Positions 51,280-59,681 of a stretch of 64,000 nucleotides of DNA are shown in pieces. Under the pieces are notes generated by a model. It was not told the DNA's origin, ran no database searches, and saw only the letters and a list, made by a program, of their open reading frames with translations. This stretch comes from JBDSSS01 sp963764195. Lineage in GTDB: Bacteria > Actinomycetota > Actinomycetes > Actinomycetales > Dermatophilaceae. The position numbers were made by a program, and so were the translations under genes. The stretch lies in the NCBI GenBank assembly GCA_963764195.1, contig CAVXRG010000010.1, forward strand, positions 930,001 to 994,000. The letters run 5' to 3'. Each line of letters begins with the position of its first letter. Positions within the stretch are counted from its first letter, which is position 1.

Positions 51280-51411
51280 GATGATCCGTTCCTTGCCGTG
51301 TGCGTCGTTCGTGGTTGTGAGGGGGCCCGTGGCTCGAGCGCGCTGATGGCGGTGCGGGCGGGCCGTGTCAGCGCCGTGGGCAACGCGGGGTCTCCGCGGC
51401 GAGGTCGCTGA

Positions 51412-51456
51412 CTACTGGGACTCGCCGCGGCTGGCGATGAGTACGAGCCGCGTCAT
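51412..51456 (-). CDS. Leader peptide upstream of leuB
   Basis: A 14-codon ORF, MTRLVLIASRGESQ, with consecutive Leu-Val-Leu-Ile codons. ATG 51456 is 7 bases after TACCGT, so it should be translated from a nearly leaderless RNA. After the stop, TCAGCG/CGCTGA and GGCCCG/CGGGCC stems can form, but I see no T-run, so termination may be Rho-dependent or at the hairpin before leuB. The interval 51097-51608 contains only this, the 26-aa ORF, hairpins and the serA terminator. Confidence 0.6.
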   Translation of the reverse strand: MTRLVLIASRGESQ

Positions 51457-51463
51457 GGGTTCG

Positions 51464-51492
51464 ACGGTACGCCTGGGTAACAAGGTGTCCAA
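51464..51492 (-). promoter_or_regulatory. Promoter of the leuB leader
   Basis: TTGGAC (51487-51492), 17-base spacer, TACCGT (51464-51469). A TGAGACG half-site like those of the leuC palindrome sits at 51509-51515 upstream of the -35. Confidence 0.65.
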
Positions 51493-51531
51493 AGACCTTC
51501 CCACCACATGAGACGCCCGCTTTCGACGGGC

Positions 51532-51577
51532 ATGCCGCTGGGCCGGCACCCCCGGAGGAGCGCCGGCCCAGCGGCAT
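51532..51577 (-). terminator. serA terminator hairpin
   Basis: A perfect 16-bp stem (atgccgctgggccggc at 51532-51547 with its complement at 51562-51577) about 30 bases after the serA stop. Confidence 0.8.
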
Positions 51578-51608
51578 ACGTCAGCGGGGTCGCCCCACCG
51601 ACGTGAGC

Positions 51609-53192
51609 TCAGCTGTCGAGCCGGATGACCGAGAACGTCGTCGCCTCGACCGCCTCGCTGATGTCGGAGGCGAGCTGCCCCGTCACGGCGTGGTCGACGT
51701 TGAGAACGCCGATGGCGCGGTCACCCTGGCTCGAGACCTGCATGCCACCGATGTTGACGTCGGCGTCGCCGAGGATCCGGCCGACGGCGCCGATGACGCC
51801 CGGGCGGTCGGAGTACTCGAAGACGAGCATGTGGTCGGTGAGCGGGACCTCGAGGTCGTAGCCGTTGATGCCGACGAGCTTCTCGACCATCTTCGGGCCG
51901 GTGAGGGTGCCCGAGACACTGACGACGGTGCCATCGACGAGTGTGCCGCGCAGGGTCGTCACGTTGCGGAAGTCACCCGAGTCCGGGTCGGTGACGAGGC
52001 GCACGACGCAACCGCGCTGCTCGGCGAGCACCGGCGCGTTGACGTAGGTGACCGTCTCCTCGACGACGTCGGAGAACAGGCCCTTGAGGGCGACGAGCTT
52101 CCAGACGCTGACGTCGTGCTCGGTGATCTCGCCGCGCACGTCGATGTCGAGCTGCGCCGGGACGGAGCCGGCGACCGCGGTGAAGACGCGACCGAGCTTC
52201 TCCACCAACGGGATCCCCGGGCGGACCTCCTCGGCGATGAAGCCGCTGCTGACGTTGACCGCGTCCGGCACGAGCTCGCCGCCGAGGGCCAGGCGGACGG
52301 ACTTCGCGACCGCGACCCCGGCCTTCTCCTGCGCCTCGTCGGTCGAGGCGCCGAGGTGGGGCGTCACGACGACCGACTCGTGCTCGAAGAGCGGCGACTC
52401 CGTCGTGGGCTCGGTGGCGAACACGTCGACACCCGCACCGGCGACGCGGCCCTCACCGATCGCACGAGCGAGGGCGGCCTCGTCGACGATGCCGCCGCGG
52501 GCAGCGTTGACGATGCGCACGGAGGGCTTGACCTTGGTCAGGGCCTCCTCGCCGATGAGGCCGAGGGTCTCGGGGGTCTTGGGCAGGTGGATCGTGATGA
52601 AGTCGGACTGCGCAAGCAGCTCGTCGAGGCTCACGAGCTGGGCACCGAGCTGGCCGGCCTTGGCCGGGGATGCGTAGGGGTCGTAGGCGATGATCTTCAT
52701 GCCGAAGCCCTTGAGCCGCTCGGCGACGAGCGCGCCGATCCGGCCGAGGCCGACGACGCCGACCGTCTTGTCGAGCAGCTCGACGCCGGAGTACTTGCTG
52801 CGCTTCCACGCCCCACCCTTGAGGGCCTGGCTGGCGGGCGCGATGTTGCGGGCCGTCGCGAGGAGCAGGCCGACGGCGAGCTCGGCGGCGGACGTGATGT
52901 TGGACGTCGGCGCGTTGACGACCATGACCCCGGCCTGGGTCGCGGACTGGACGTCGACGTTGTCGAGGCCGACACCGGCGCGGGCGATGACCTTCAGCTG
53001 CTTGGCCGCGGCGATCGCCTCGGCGTCCATCTTCGTCGCGGAGCGGATGAGGACCGCGTCGACGTCGGCGAGCGCCGGAAGGAGCTCGTCACGGTTGGCT
53101 CCGTCGCACGAACGGACCTCGAAATCGGGTCCCAGCGCCTCGATGGTGGCGGGCGACAGCTCTTCGGCGATGAGGACAACGGGCTTGCTCAC
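51609..53192 (-). CDS. serA: D-3-phosphoglycerate dehydrogenase
   Basis: A 527-aa long-form enzyme starting serine synthesis. Rossmann motif VGLGRIGALVAERLKGFG, catalytic HLPKTPETLGLIG, RGGIVDEAAL and HLGASTDEAQEKAG, then the allosteric substrate-binding (ASB) domain (residues about 315-450) and a C-terminal ACT domain (LVFEYSDRPGVIGAVGRILGDADVNIGGMQVS). GTG 53192 with GAAAGGGA upstream. TACACT near 53284 is a probable -10; the gap to ilvC (53193-53467) otherwise holds the ilvC terminator. Confidence 0.96.
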   Translation of the reverse strand: MSKPVVLIAEELSPATIEALGPDFEVRSCDGANRDELLPALADVDAVLIRSATKMDAEAIAAAKQLKVIARAGVGLDNVDVQSATQAGVMVVNAPTSNITSAAELAVGLLLATARNIAPASQALKGGAWKRSKYSGVELLDKTVGVVGLGRIGALVAERLKGFGMKIIAYDPYASPAKAGQLGAQLVSLDELLAQSDFITIHLPKTPETLGLIGEEALTKVKPSVRIVNAARGGIVDEAALARAIGEGRVAGAGVDVFATEPTTESPLFEHESVVVTPHLGASTDEAQEKAGVAVAKSVRLALGGELVPDAVNVSSGFIAEEVRPGIPLVEKLGRVFTAVAGSVPAQLDIDVRGEITEHDVSVWKLVALKGLFSDVVEETVTYVNAPVLAEQRGCVVRLVTDPDSGDFRNVTTLRGTLVDGTVVSVSGTLTGPKMVEKLVGINGYDLEVPLTDHMLVFEYSDRPGVIGAVGRILGDADVNIGGMQVSSQGDRAIGVLNVDHAVTGQLASDISEAVEATTFSVIRLDS

Positions 53193-53402
53193 GTGGTGAT
53201 CCCTTTCGGACGGATGCTCGGCCCGCCGTCATCGAGAGGGGTGGCGCGGGCCAGTGAAGGCACCGCGGTGTGCCGTTCGCGAGTGTAGGCGCTCGACCTC
53301 GGAACGGCGCCCCGTGTAACCACCATGTGAACAGGACCCCACGACCCGTGGTCGGATACCAGGGGCTGGACCTCTCGTCCCGGATGCCGGACCGACACGG
53401 CA

Positions 53403-53437
53403 GAGGCCGACCACCCCACGAACGGGCGGTCGGCCTC
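53403..53437 (-). terminator. ilvC terminator hairpin
   Basis: gaggccgacc (53403-53412) pairs with ggtcggcctc (53428-53437), 30 bases after the ilvC stop. Confidence 0.75.
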
Positions 53438-53467
53438 GGGGCCGTCCGGTGACGGACCGGCTACGGG

Positions 53468-54496
53468 TCAGCGAGCGGCCGAGCCCTCGACGTAGTCGCT
53501 GTCGGTGTCCTTGACCCAGGCCATCAGCTTGCGCAGCTCCTTGCCGGTGCCCTCGATCGAGTGTTGGGCACCCTTCTCGCGGAGCCGGGTGAACTCCGGG
53601 GCGCCGGCGTCCTGGTCGTCGATGAAGCGCTTGGCGAAGGCACCGTTCTGGATGTCGCCGAGCACCGCCTTCATGTTCTCCTTCACGTGCGGGTCGATGA
53701 CGCGCGGACCCGACACGTAGTCGCCGTACTCCGCCGTGTCGGAGACCGACCAGCGCTGCTTGGCGATGCCGCCCTCGATCATGAGGTCGACGATGAGCTT
53801 GAGCTCGTGGAGGCACTCGAAGTAGGCGACCTCGGGCTGGTAGCCGGCCTCGACGAGGGTCTCGAAGCCATACATCACCAGCTGCGACGCGCCGCCACAG
53901 AGCACGGCCTGCTCACCGAAGAGATCGGTCTCGGTCTCCTCGGTGAAGGTCGTCTTGATGCCGCCGGCGCGCAGGCCACCGATGGCCTTGGCGTAGGACT
54001 TGGCGAGGTCCCACGCGCCGCCGGAGGCATCCTGCTCGACGGCGAGCAGCACCGGCACGCCACGGCCGTCGGCGAACTCACGCCGGACGATGTGACCGGG
54101 ACCCTTCGGGGCCACCATGATCACGTCGGAGCCAGCCTCGGGCGTGATGTAGCCGAAGCGGATGTTGAAGCCATGGCCGAAGAGCAGCGCGGCGCCGTCC
54201 TTGAGGTGGGGCTGGATGTGCTCCGCGTAGACGGTGCGCTGCACCTGGTCCGGGGTCAGGATGACGACGAGGTCGGCCTGCGAAACGGCGTCGGCCACCG
54301 TGAGGACCGTCAGGCCCTCGGCCTCGGCCTTGGCCCGGCTGCGGCTGCCCTCGGCGAGCCCGATCCGGACGTCGACCCCGGAGTCGCGGAGGTTGAGCGC
54401 GTGGGCGTGACCCTGGCTGCCGTATCCGATGACGGCGACCTTCCGCCCCTGGATGATCGACAGGTCGGCGTCGTCGTCGTAGAACATCTCGGCCAT
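53468..54496 (-). CDS. ilvC: Ketol-acid reductoisomerase (NADPH, class I)
   Basis: A 342-aa enzyme of Val/Ile/Leu synthesis. GYGSQGHAHALNLRDSGVDVRIGLAEGSRSRAKAEAEG gives the NADPH-specific loop; PKGPGHIVRREF and the C-terminal KARI domain follow. ATG 54496 is chosen, because AAGGAG lies 8 bases before it; the GTG at 54505 would abut the ribosome site. It follows ilvN by 59 bases in ilvB-ilvN-ilvC. Confidence 0.96.
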   Translation of the reverse strand: MAEMFYDDDADLSIIQGRKVAVIGYGSQGHAHALNLRDSGVDVRIGLAEGSRSRAKAEAEGLTVLTVADAVSQADLVVILTPDQVQRTVYAEHIQPHLKDGAALLFGHGFNIRFGYITPEAGSDVIMVAPKGPGHIVRREFADGRGVPVLLAVEQDASGGAWDLAKSYAKAIGGLRAGGIKTTFTEETETDLFGEQAVLCGGASQLVMYGFETLVEAGYQPEVAYFECLHELKLIVDLMIEGGIAKQRWSVSDTAEYGDYVSGPRVIDPHVKENMKAVLGDIQNGAFAKRFIDDQDAGAPEFTRLREKGAQHSIEGTGKELRKLMAWVKDTDSDYVEGSAAR

Positions 54497-54555
54497 CGTG
54501 GCCACTCCTTCAGTTGGGTTTCGCCCGCTGGGTCCCAGCAGGCGTGGATGGTGGT

Positions 54556-55068
54556 TCAGGCGCTGCGGAGGCTGCGGTCGGTGATCGAGCGCGATCCCCG
54601 ACCGACGGCCACCATGCCGGACTGGACGAGCTCCTTGACCCCGAAGGGCTCGAGCACGTCGAGCAGGGCGCGCAGCTTCTCGGTGTTGCCGGTGGCCTCG
54701 ATCGTCATCGCGTCGGTCGACACGTCGACGACCTTCGCCTTGAACAGGGCGATGGTGTCGATGATCTGGCTGCGCGTCACCGCGTCGGCTCGGACCTTGA
54801 CGAGGAGGATCTCGCGCTGGACCGAGGCACCGTGGTCGAGCTCGACGACCTTGAGCACCTCGATGAGCTTGTTGAGCTGCTTGGTCACCTGCTCGAGGGC
54901 GGCGCCCTCGACCTCGACGACGACGGTCATCCGGGAGATGAGGGGCAGCTCGGTCGGTCCGACGGCGAGCGAGTCGATGTTGAAGCCGCGCCGGGAGAAC
55001 AGCGCCGCGACCCTGGCCAGGACCCCGGGCTTGTTCTCGACGAGCACCGAGAGGGTGTGCTTGCTCAT
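54556..55068 (-). CDS. ilvN: Acetolactate synthase regulatory (small) subunit
   Basis: A 170-aa subunit giving valine feedback control. N-terminal ACT domain (HTLSVLVENKPGVLARVAALFSRRGFNIDSLAVGPTE) and the ALS_ss C-terminal domain (REILLVKVRADAVTRSQI). One base separates ATG 55068 from the ilvB stop. Confidence 0.97.
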   Translation of the reverse strand: MSKHTLSVLVENKPGVLARVAALFSRRGFNIDSLAVGPTELPLISRMTVVVEVEGAALEQVTKQLNKLIEVLKVVELDHGASVQREILLVKVRADAVTRSQIIDTIALFKAKVVDVSTDAMTIEATGNTEKLRALLDVLEPFGVKELVQSGMVAVGRGSRSITDRSLRSA

Positions 55069-55069
55069 G

Positions 55070-56914
55070 TCAGTCCTCCCTCTCCCAGACCGGCGCCTCG
55101 TGGCGCGCGTTGAGGATCATGTCGTTGCTCACGCCGGCCGGCACCATCGGCCAGACCATCGCGTCGCGGTGGACGACGAAGTCGATGACGACCGGGCGGT
55201 CGTTGGTCTCGAGCGCCTGCGTGATCACCGCGTCAACCTCCTCGGGCCGCTCCGCGCGCAGGCCGAGCGCGCCGTAGGCGTCGGCGAGCTTGACGAAGTC
55301 GGGGATGCGCCGACTCCCGGTGTGCAGGTCGGTGTTGGAGTAACGCTGGTTGTAGAAGAGGGTCTGCCACTGCCGCACCATGCCGAGCGAGCTGTTGTTG
55401 ATGATCGCGACCTTGATCGGGATCTCGTTGATGACGCAGGTGGCGAGCTCCTGGTTGGTCATCTGGAAGCAGCCGTCGCCGTCGATGGCCCACACGGTGC
55501 GGTCGGGCTCGGCAACCTTGGCGCCCATGGCCGCCGGCACGGAGAAGCCCATCGTGCCGAGCCCTCCGGAGTTGATCCAGGCGTTGGGTCGCTCGTAGCG
55601 GACGAACTGGGCCGCCCACATCTGGTGCTGGCCGACGCCCGCGACGTAGGTCGCCTCGGGGCCGCTGAGCTCGCCGATCCGGGAGATGACGTACTGCGGC
55701 GACAGGGTGCCGTCGTCGCTGCCGGTCCACCCCAGCGGGAAGGTCTCCTTCCAGCCGGCCACCCGCTCGCGCCAGGCGGAGTAGTCCGGCTCCACCGACT
55801 CGGCCGAGGCCCGGTCGGCGGTGAGCTGCGCGATGAGGTCGGTGATGACCTCTCCGACGTCGCCGACGATCGGCACGTCGGCGGCGCGGTTCTTGGAGAT
55901 CTCCGCGGGGTCGATGTCGGCGTGGATCACCTTGGCGTGCGGGGCGAACGTCGAGAGCTGGCCCGTGACGCGGTCGTCGAAACGCGCCCCGAGGGCGATG
56001 ATGAGGTCCGACTTCTGCAGCCCGGTGACAGCGCTGACGGTCCCGTGCATACCCGGCATCCCGAGGTGGAGCGGGTTGCTGTCGGGCACGGTCCCCCGGG
56101 CCATCAGGGTGGTGACGACCGGGATCTGCGTCAGGGCAACGAGCTCGCGGAGGCGGTCGCTCGCCCCGGATCGCACGACGCCGCCGCCCACGTAGAAGAT
56201 CGGTCGCTCGGCCGCGGCGATGAGGCGGGCGGCCTCACGGATCTGCTTGCCGTGCGGGCGGATCACGGGACGGTAGCCGGGCAGGTCCAGCTTCGGCGGC
56301 CAGCTGAAGGTCGTCTTCGCCTGGAGGGCGTCCTTGCTGATGTCGACGAGGACGGGGCCGGGCCGGCCGGTGCTCGCGATGTGGAAGGCCTCGGCGATCG
56401 CCTGCGGGATCATCGCCGGGTCGGTGATGAGGTAGTTGTGCTTGGTGATCGGCATCGTGATGCCGCGGATGTCGGCCTCCTGGAAGGCGTCGGTGCCGAT
56501 CGCCGCGCTCGCGACCTGACCCGTGATCGCGACCATCGGGACGGAGTCCATGTAGGCGTCGGCGATCGGGGTCACGAGGTTCGTCGCCCCCGGGCCCGAG
56601 GTCGCCATGCACACCCCGACCTTGCCGGTCGCGGACGCGTAGCCCTCGGCGGCGTGACCGGCCCCCTGCTCGTGACGCACGAGGATGTGGCGCACCTTGG
56701 TGGAGTCGAGCATCGGGTCGTAGGCCGGCAGGATCGCGCCGCCCGGGATGCCGAAGACGTTCTCGGCCCCCACCGACTCGAGCGCCATGACGAGGGACTG
56801 GGCTCCGGTGACCTCGACGGGGGCAACGCGCGGCGCCTCCTCCTGGGGTGCCTTGGGCTTCGGCCTCGAGGCCAGGTCCGCCGGCGAGGGCGCCTGCTTC
56901 GTCGTCTCGCTCAC
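55070..56914 (-). CDS. ilvB: Acetolactate synthase catalytic (large) subunit
   Basis: A 614-aa thiamine-diphosphate enzyme making acetolactate/acetohydroxybutyrate. RHEQGAGHAAEGYASATGKVGVCMATSGPGATN (catalytic Glu), VDISKDALQ, and the TDP motif WAIDGDGCFQMTNQELATCVINEIPIKVAIINN. GTG 56914 with AAGGATGAGATC is the best start; a far ATG at 57103 would read through the attenuator. Preceded by leader and terminator (56976-57103). Confidence 0.96.
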   Translation of the reverse strand: MSETTKQAPSPADLASRPKPKAPQEEAPRVAPVEVTGAQSLVMALESVGAENVFGIPGGAILPAYDPMLDSTKVRHILVRHEQGAGHAAEGYASATGKVGVCMATSGPGATNLVTPIADAYMDSVPMVAITGQVASAAIGTDAFQEADIRGITMPITKHNYLITDPAMIPQAIAEAFHIASTGRPGPVLVDISKDALQAKTTFSWPPKLDLPGYRPVIRPHGKQIREAARLIAAAERPIFYVGGGVVRSGASDRLRELVALTQIPVVTTLMARGTVPDSNPLHLGMPGMHGTVSAVTGLQKSDLIIALGARFDDRVTGQLSTFAPHAKVIHADIDPAEISKNRAADVPIVGDVGEVITDLIAQLTADRASAESVEPDYSAWRERVAGWKETFPLGWTGSDDGTLSPQYVISRIGELSGPEATYVAGVGQHQMWAAQFVRYERPNAWINSGGLGTMGFSVPAAMGAKVAEPDRTVWAIDGDGCFQMTNQELATCVINEIPIKVAIINNSSLGMVRQWQTLFYNQRYSNTDLHTGSRRIPDFVKLADAYGALGLRAERPEEVDAVITQALETNDRPVVIDFVVHRDAMVWPMVPAGVSNDMILNARHEAPVWERED

Positions 56915-56975
56915 GATCTCATCCTTGTCATCGTCTGGTTCGCTGCGGCCGGTTCCCCGACCCTTCCCTGCCCAC

Positions 56976-57010
56976 AAAAAAACCCTTCGGTCCACCAAGG
57001 GACGGAAGGG
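56976..57010 (-). terminator. ilvB attenuator terminator
   Basis: cccttccgtcc (minus strand) pairs with ggaccgaaggg with one mismatch (57000-57010 and 56983-56993), followed by seven T (56976-56982). A CGCGC-GACC/GGTC-GCGCG stem directly after the leader stop precedes it. Confidence 0.9.
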
Positions 57011-57041
57011 GGCGCGCTGACCGGTGCTGCAGGTCGGCGCG

Positions 57042-57068
57042 CTAGGGAAGTACGAGGTTCCGGGCCAC
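57042..57068 (-). CDS. Leader peptide of ilvB attenuator
   Basis: An 8-codon ORF, MARNLVLP, GTG at 57068, TAG at 57042, with the Leu-Val-Leu block near the end. The GTG is 6 bases after the -10 hexamer CACCGT, so the RNA would begin at about the start codon and need no ribosome site. Layout matches classical attenuation of ilvB operons. Confidence 0.7.
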   Translation of the reverse strand: MARNLVLP

Positions 57069-57074
57069 GCCTCC

Positions 57075-57103
57075 ACGGTGCTACGCGGTCGGTGCAGTGT
57101 CAA
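57075..57103 (-). promoter_or_regulatory. ilvB promoter
   Basis: TTGACA (57098-57103), 17-base spacer, CACCGT (57075-57080). Confidence 0.65.
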
Positions 57104-57114
57104 TCGACTGACTA

Positions 57115-57150
57115 CACCGTCTCAGGATGTGAGCTCACCGTCTCACGATG
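57115..57150. promoter_or_regulatory. Two direct operator-like repeats upstream of ilvB
   Basis: caccgtctcaggatg (57115-57129) and caccgtctcacgatg (57136-57150), 14 of 15 identical and 21 bp apart, just beyond the ilvB -35. Each holds CGTCTCA, the half-site of the leuC/iclR palindrome. The rest of the 56915-57231 gap is the attenuator and the start region of the GNAT gene. Confidence 0.6.
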
Positions 57151-57231
57151 CTGAACGCCCCGTTCCGCAGACCCCACCGTCCGCCGCGAAAGTCGGTTGT
57201 CCCCTCCCCCACGGCTGCGCAGACTGGGGCC

Positions 57232-57903
57232 GTGTCCTCCTCTGTCGGCGACCTCCTGCCCGCGCTGGCCCTTCGCGTGACGGCCGGCCCCCTCGTGCTG
57301 CGCGGGATCACCGACGACGACCTCCCGGTGCTCTGCGACCTCGCTGCCGCGGGCATCCACCCCCGGGACCGGATGCCGTTCTCCACGCCCTGGACCGAGG
57401 CCGACCCCGAGGACCTGCGCCGCAACACCGCGCAGTACCACTGGCGCAACCGTGCGACCTTCTCCCCGGAGGCCTGGAGCCTCGAGCTCGGGGTGTGGCA
57501 CGAGGGCGCGCTCGTCGGCACCCAGGGGATCACGACGACCGACTACCTCGTCACGCGCACCGGTGAGACCGGGTCGTGGCTCGGCCGCGCCCACCAGGGC
57601 CGCGGCATCGGCACCGCCATGCGGCAGGCCGTCTGCGCCCTGGCGTTCGACCACCTCGACGCGGCCGAGATCACCTCCGCGGCCTTCCTCGACAACCCGG
57701 CCTCGCTGGGAGTCAGCCGCAAGGTCGGCTACCGCGTGAACGGCATTCGTCGACTCGCACGCCGACCGGGTGAGCTCGCGCTCAACCAGTCCCTCGTGCT
57801 CCACCCCGCGGACCTCGTCCGCGGCGACCACCCGGTCGAGGTCGAGGGGCTCGCGGCCTTCCGCCGCTCGATCGGCCTCGACCCTCGAAGGGACGACCGA
57901 TGA
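57232..57903 (+). CDS. GNAT-family N-acetyltransferase (RimJ/RimL-like)
   Basis: A 223-aa acetyltransferase: LVLRGITDDDLPVLCDLA N-terminus, GSWLGRAHQGRGIGTAMRQAVCALAF acetyl-CoA loop, and NPASLGVSRKVGY. GTG 57232 is 6 bases after CAGACT; the ATG at 57148 would add a basic stretch with no homology and overlap the operator repeats. Its stop overlaps the next GNAT gene (ATGA). Divergent from ilvB. Confidence 0.85.
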   Translation: MSSSVGDLLPALALRVTAGPLVLRGITDDDLPVLCDLAAAGIHPRDRMPFSTPWTEADPEDLRRNTAQYHWRNRATFSPEAWSLELGVWHEGALVGTQGITTTDYLVTRTGETGSWLGRAHQGRGIGTAMRQAVCALAFDHLDAAEITSAAFLDNPASLGVSRKVGYRVNGIRRLARRPGELALNQSLVLHPADLVRGDHPVEVEGLAAFRRSIGLDPRRDDR

Positions 57904-58835
57904 GCGGCCCCACCCAGCCCGACGTCAACGAGCTCGGCCTCACCGGCTTCACGGTGCGACCGCTGGCACCCGCCGACGCGCACGCGGTCTACAGCCTGAT
58001 GGCGCAGGTGGAGCTGCAGGAGGTGGGTGCGGTCGTCATCGAGGAGGCCGACATCGTCGCCGACTGGCAACGCCCCGGCTTCGACCTCGCGACCCAGAGC
58101 ATCGGGGTCCTCGACGGCGACCGGCTCGTCGGCTGCGCCGAGGTCAGTGGCGGCCGTCGGGCGGACGCCGCGGTCGCCACCGACCACCGGGGGCGCGGCA
58201 TCGGCACCGCCCTCGCCCTGTGGACGCAGCGGGTCAGCCGGCGTGACGGTCGGGGGCTGGTCGGGATGCCGGTGCCCGCCGGCTCGGCGGGTGAGCGGCT
58301 GCTCGAGTCCCTCGGCTACGAGATCCACTGGACCTCGTGGGTTCTCGCGATGCCGGGCGGGGCGGCGATCCGGGAGCAGCCGGTCCCCGAGGGCTACCTG
58401 GTGCGTGAGGCTGCGGGCGAGGCCGACCAGCGGGCCGCCCACGACGTCGTCGAGGACGCCTTCCTCGAGTGGTCCGACCGCGAGCGCGAGACCTTCGAGG
58501 ACTTCACGGCGGGCATACTCCAGCGGCCCGGCTTCGAGCCGTGGAACCTCCGCCTCATGGTCGACCCCGACGGCGTCGTCGTCGGGGTGTCAGTGGTCCT
58601 GATCGGTGACGGCTGCGGCTACGTCGCCCGGCTCGCCGTGCGCCGGGACCGCCGCGGGCTCGGTCTCGCCCGGGCCCTGCTCGTCGACTCCTTCGCCGCG
58701 GCCCGCGCCCACGGCGCGACCCGTTCCGAGCTGTCCACCGACTCGCGCACCGGTGCACTCGGCCTCTACGAGAGGGTCGGGATGGAGGTCACCTCGGTCT
58801 GGCGGCACTGGGCCATCGACACGTCCGGCCCCTGA
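57900..58835 (+). CDS. Two-domain GNAT-family acetyltransferase
   Basis: A 311-aa protein with tandem GNAT folds: the first ends with TDHRGRGIGTALALWTQRV, the second has VARLAVRRDRRGLGLARALLVDSFAAARAHG and LGLYERVGM. The layout resembles MshD (mycothiol synthase), but without its diagnostic motifs I assign only the superfamily. Coupled to the preceding GNAT gene; convergent with phyH, 10 bases apart. Confidence 0.85.
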   Translation: MSGPTQPDVNELGLTGFTVRPLAPADAHAVYSLMAQVELQEVGAVVIEEADIVADWQRPGFDLATQSIGVLDGDRLVGCAEVSGGRRADAAVATDHRGRGIGTALALWTQRVSRRDGRGLVGMPVPAGSAGERLLESLGYEIHWTSWVLAMPGGAAIREQPVPEGYLVREAAGEADQRAAHDVVEDAFLEWSDRERETFEDFTAGILQRPGFEPWNLRLMVDPDGVVVGVSVVLIGDGCGYVARLAVRRDRRGLGLARALLVDSFAAARAHGATRSELSTDSRTGALGLYERVGMEVTSVWRHWAIDTSGP

Positions 58836-58845
58836 GGCCGGTCCC

Positions 58846-59676
58846 CTAGCGCTGTGCGGCGCCGCCCAGCGCCGGGTTGGTCGGTGAGGCCGCGAGGTCA
58901 CCGGGCGCGAGACCGGGCAGCCACGACGCGAGGTCGTTCGCCTGGGCCGGGTTGGCCGGCTCCTGCACGGTCAGCCCGTCGGCGAACCAGATCACGGTCA
59001 TCACCTCGCGCATCTGCAGCGAGGCGTTGCCGAGGGCCCGGTGGACGGTCCAGCCCGAGTGGAACGAGGCGTCGCCGGCACGCATTGCCACCGGTTCGTC
59101 GACAGCGAGACCGCGCTCGGCGACGAGGCGGTCGAAGTGCTCCGCCGATGCGTCCGAGATGCCGATGTCGCTGAGCGGGCCCTCACGATGGCTGCCCGTG
59201 GCGAAGGCGAGCCCGCCGTGGGCGGGGGTGATGTCGACGAGCGGCATCCACATCGTCAGGCACTGCGACCCGTCGAGCGGCCAGTACATCGCATCCTGGT
59301 GCCAGGGCGTGCGGGCGCCACCGGGCTCCTTGAAGAGCGCCTGGTCGTGGTAGAGCCGCACGCGGGGGACGCCGAGCAGGCGCGCCGCCACCTCGGCGAA
59401 CCGCGGGGCCCGGACGAAGCGGGCCACGGCGTCATCGTGCCGCCAGAGGTTCATCACCTGCAGGAAGGCCCGGCCGTAGCTGTCGCGTTCGGCCAGCGGC
59501 CGGGTCTCGGTGCTGAGCCGCTCGACGGCCGCCTCGACAGGCCGGCGGTAGGCCGCGGCCTCCTCCGCGGTCGCCACCTGGCGGAGGCGGACGTGGCCGT
59601 CGGCGCGGAAGGACGCGACGTCGTCGTCGGGCACGGGGTATGCCGTGGTCAGCTCGGGCAGCAGGTCGGTGGTCAC
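58846..59676 (-). CDS. Phytanoyl-CoA dioxygenase family (2-oxoglutarate/Fe) protein
   Basis: A 276-aa PhyH-type non-heme iron oxygenase. The iron triad is WHQDAMYW (HxD) with the distal His in FHSGWTVHRALGN, and a 2-oxoglutarate-binding Arg/Ser region follows. Substrate unknown. GTG 59676 lies 5 bases after the ilvD stop, so it is very likely in the ilvD transcript. Confidence 0.88.
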   Translation of the reverse strand: MTTDLLPELTTAYPVPDDDVASFRADGHVRLRQVATAEEAAAYRRPVEAAVERLSTETRPLAERDSYGRAFLQVMNLWRHDDAVARFVRAPRFAEVAARLLGVPRVRLYHDQALFKEPGGARTPWHQDAMYWPLDGSQCLTMWMPLVDITPAHGGLAFATGSHREGPLSDIGISDASAEHFDRLVAERGLAVDEPVAMRAGDASFHSGWTVHRALGNASLQMREVMTVIWFADGLTVQEPANPAQANDLASWLPGLAPGDLAASPTNPALGGAAQR

Positions 59677-59681
59677 GGAGG

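Noticed and set aside
53561..57154. A 1197-codon plus-strand open frame opposite ilvC, ilvN and ilvB
   Set aside because: It is antisense to three certain genes, is Asp/Arg/Gly/Val-rich without motifs, and reflects the third-position GC bias of the real strand.
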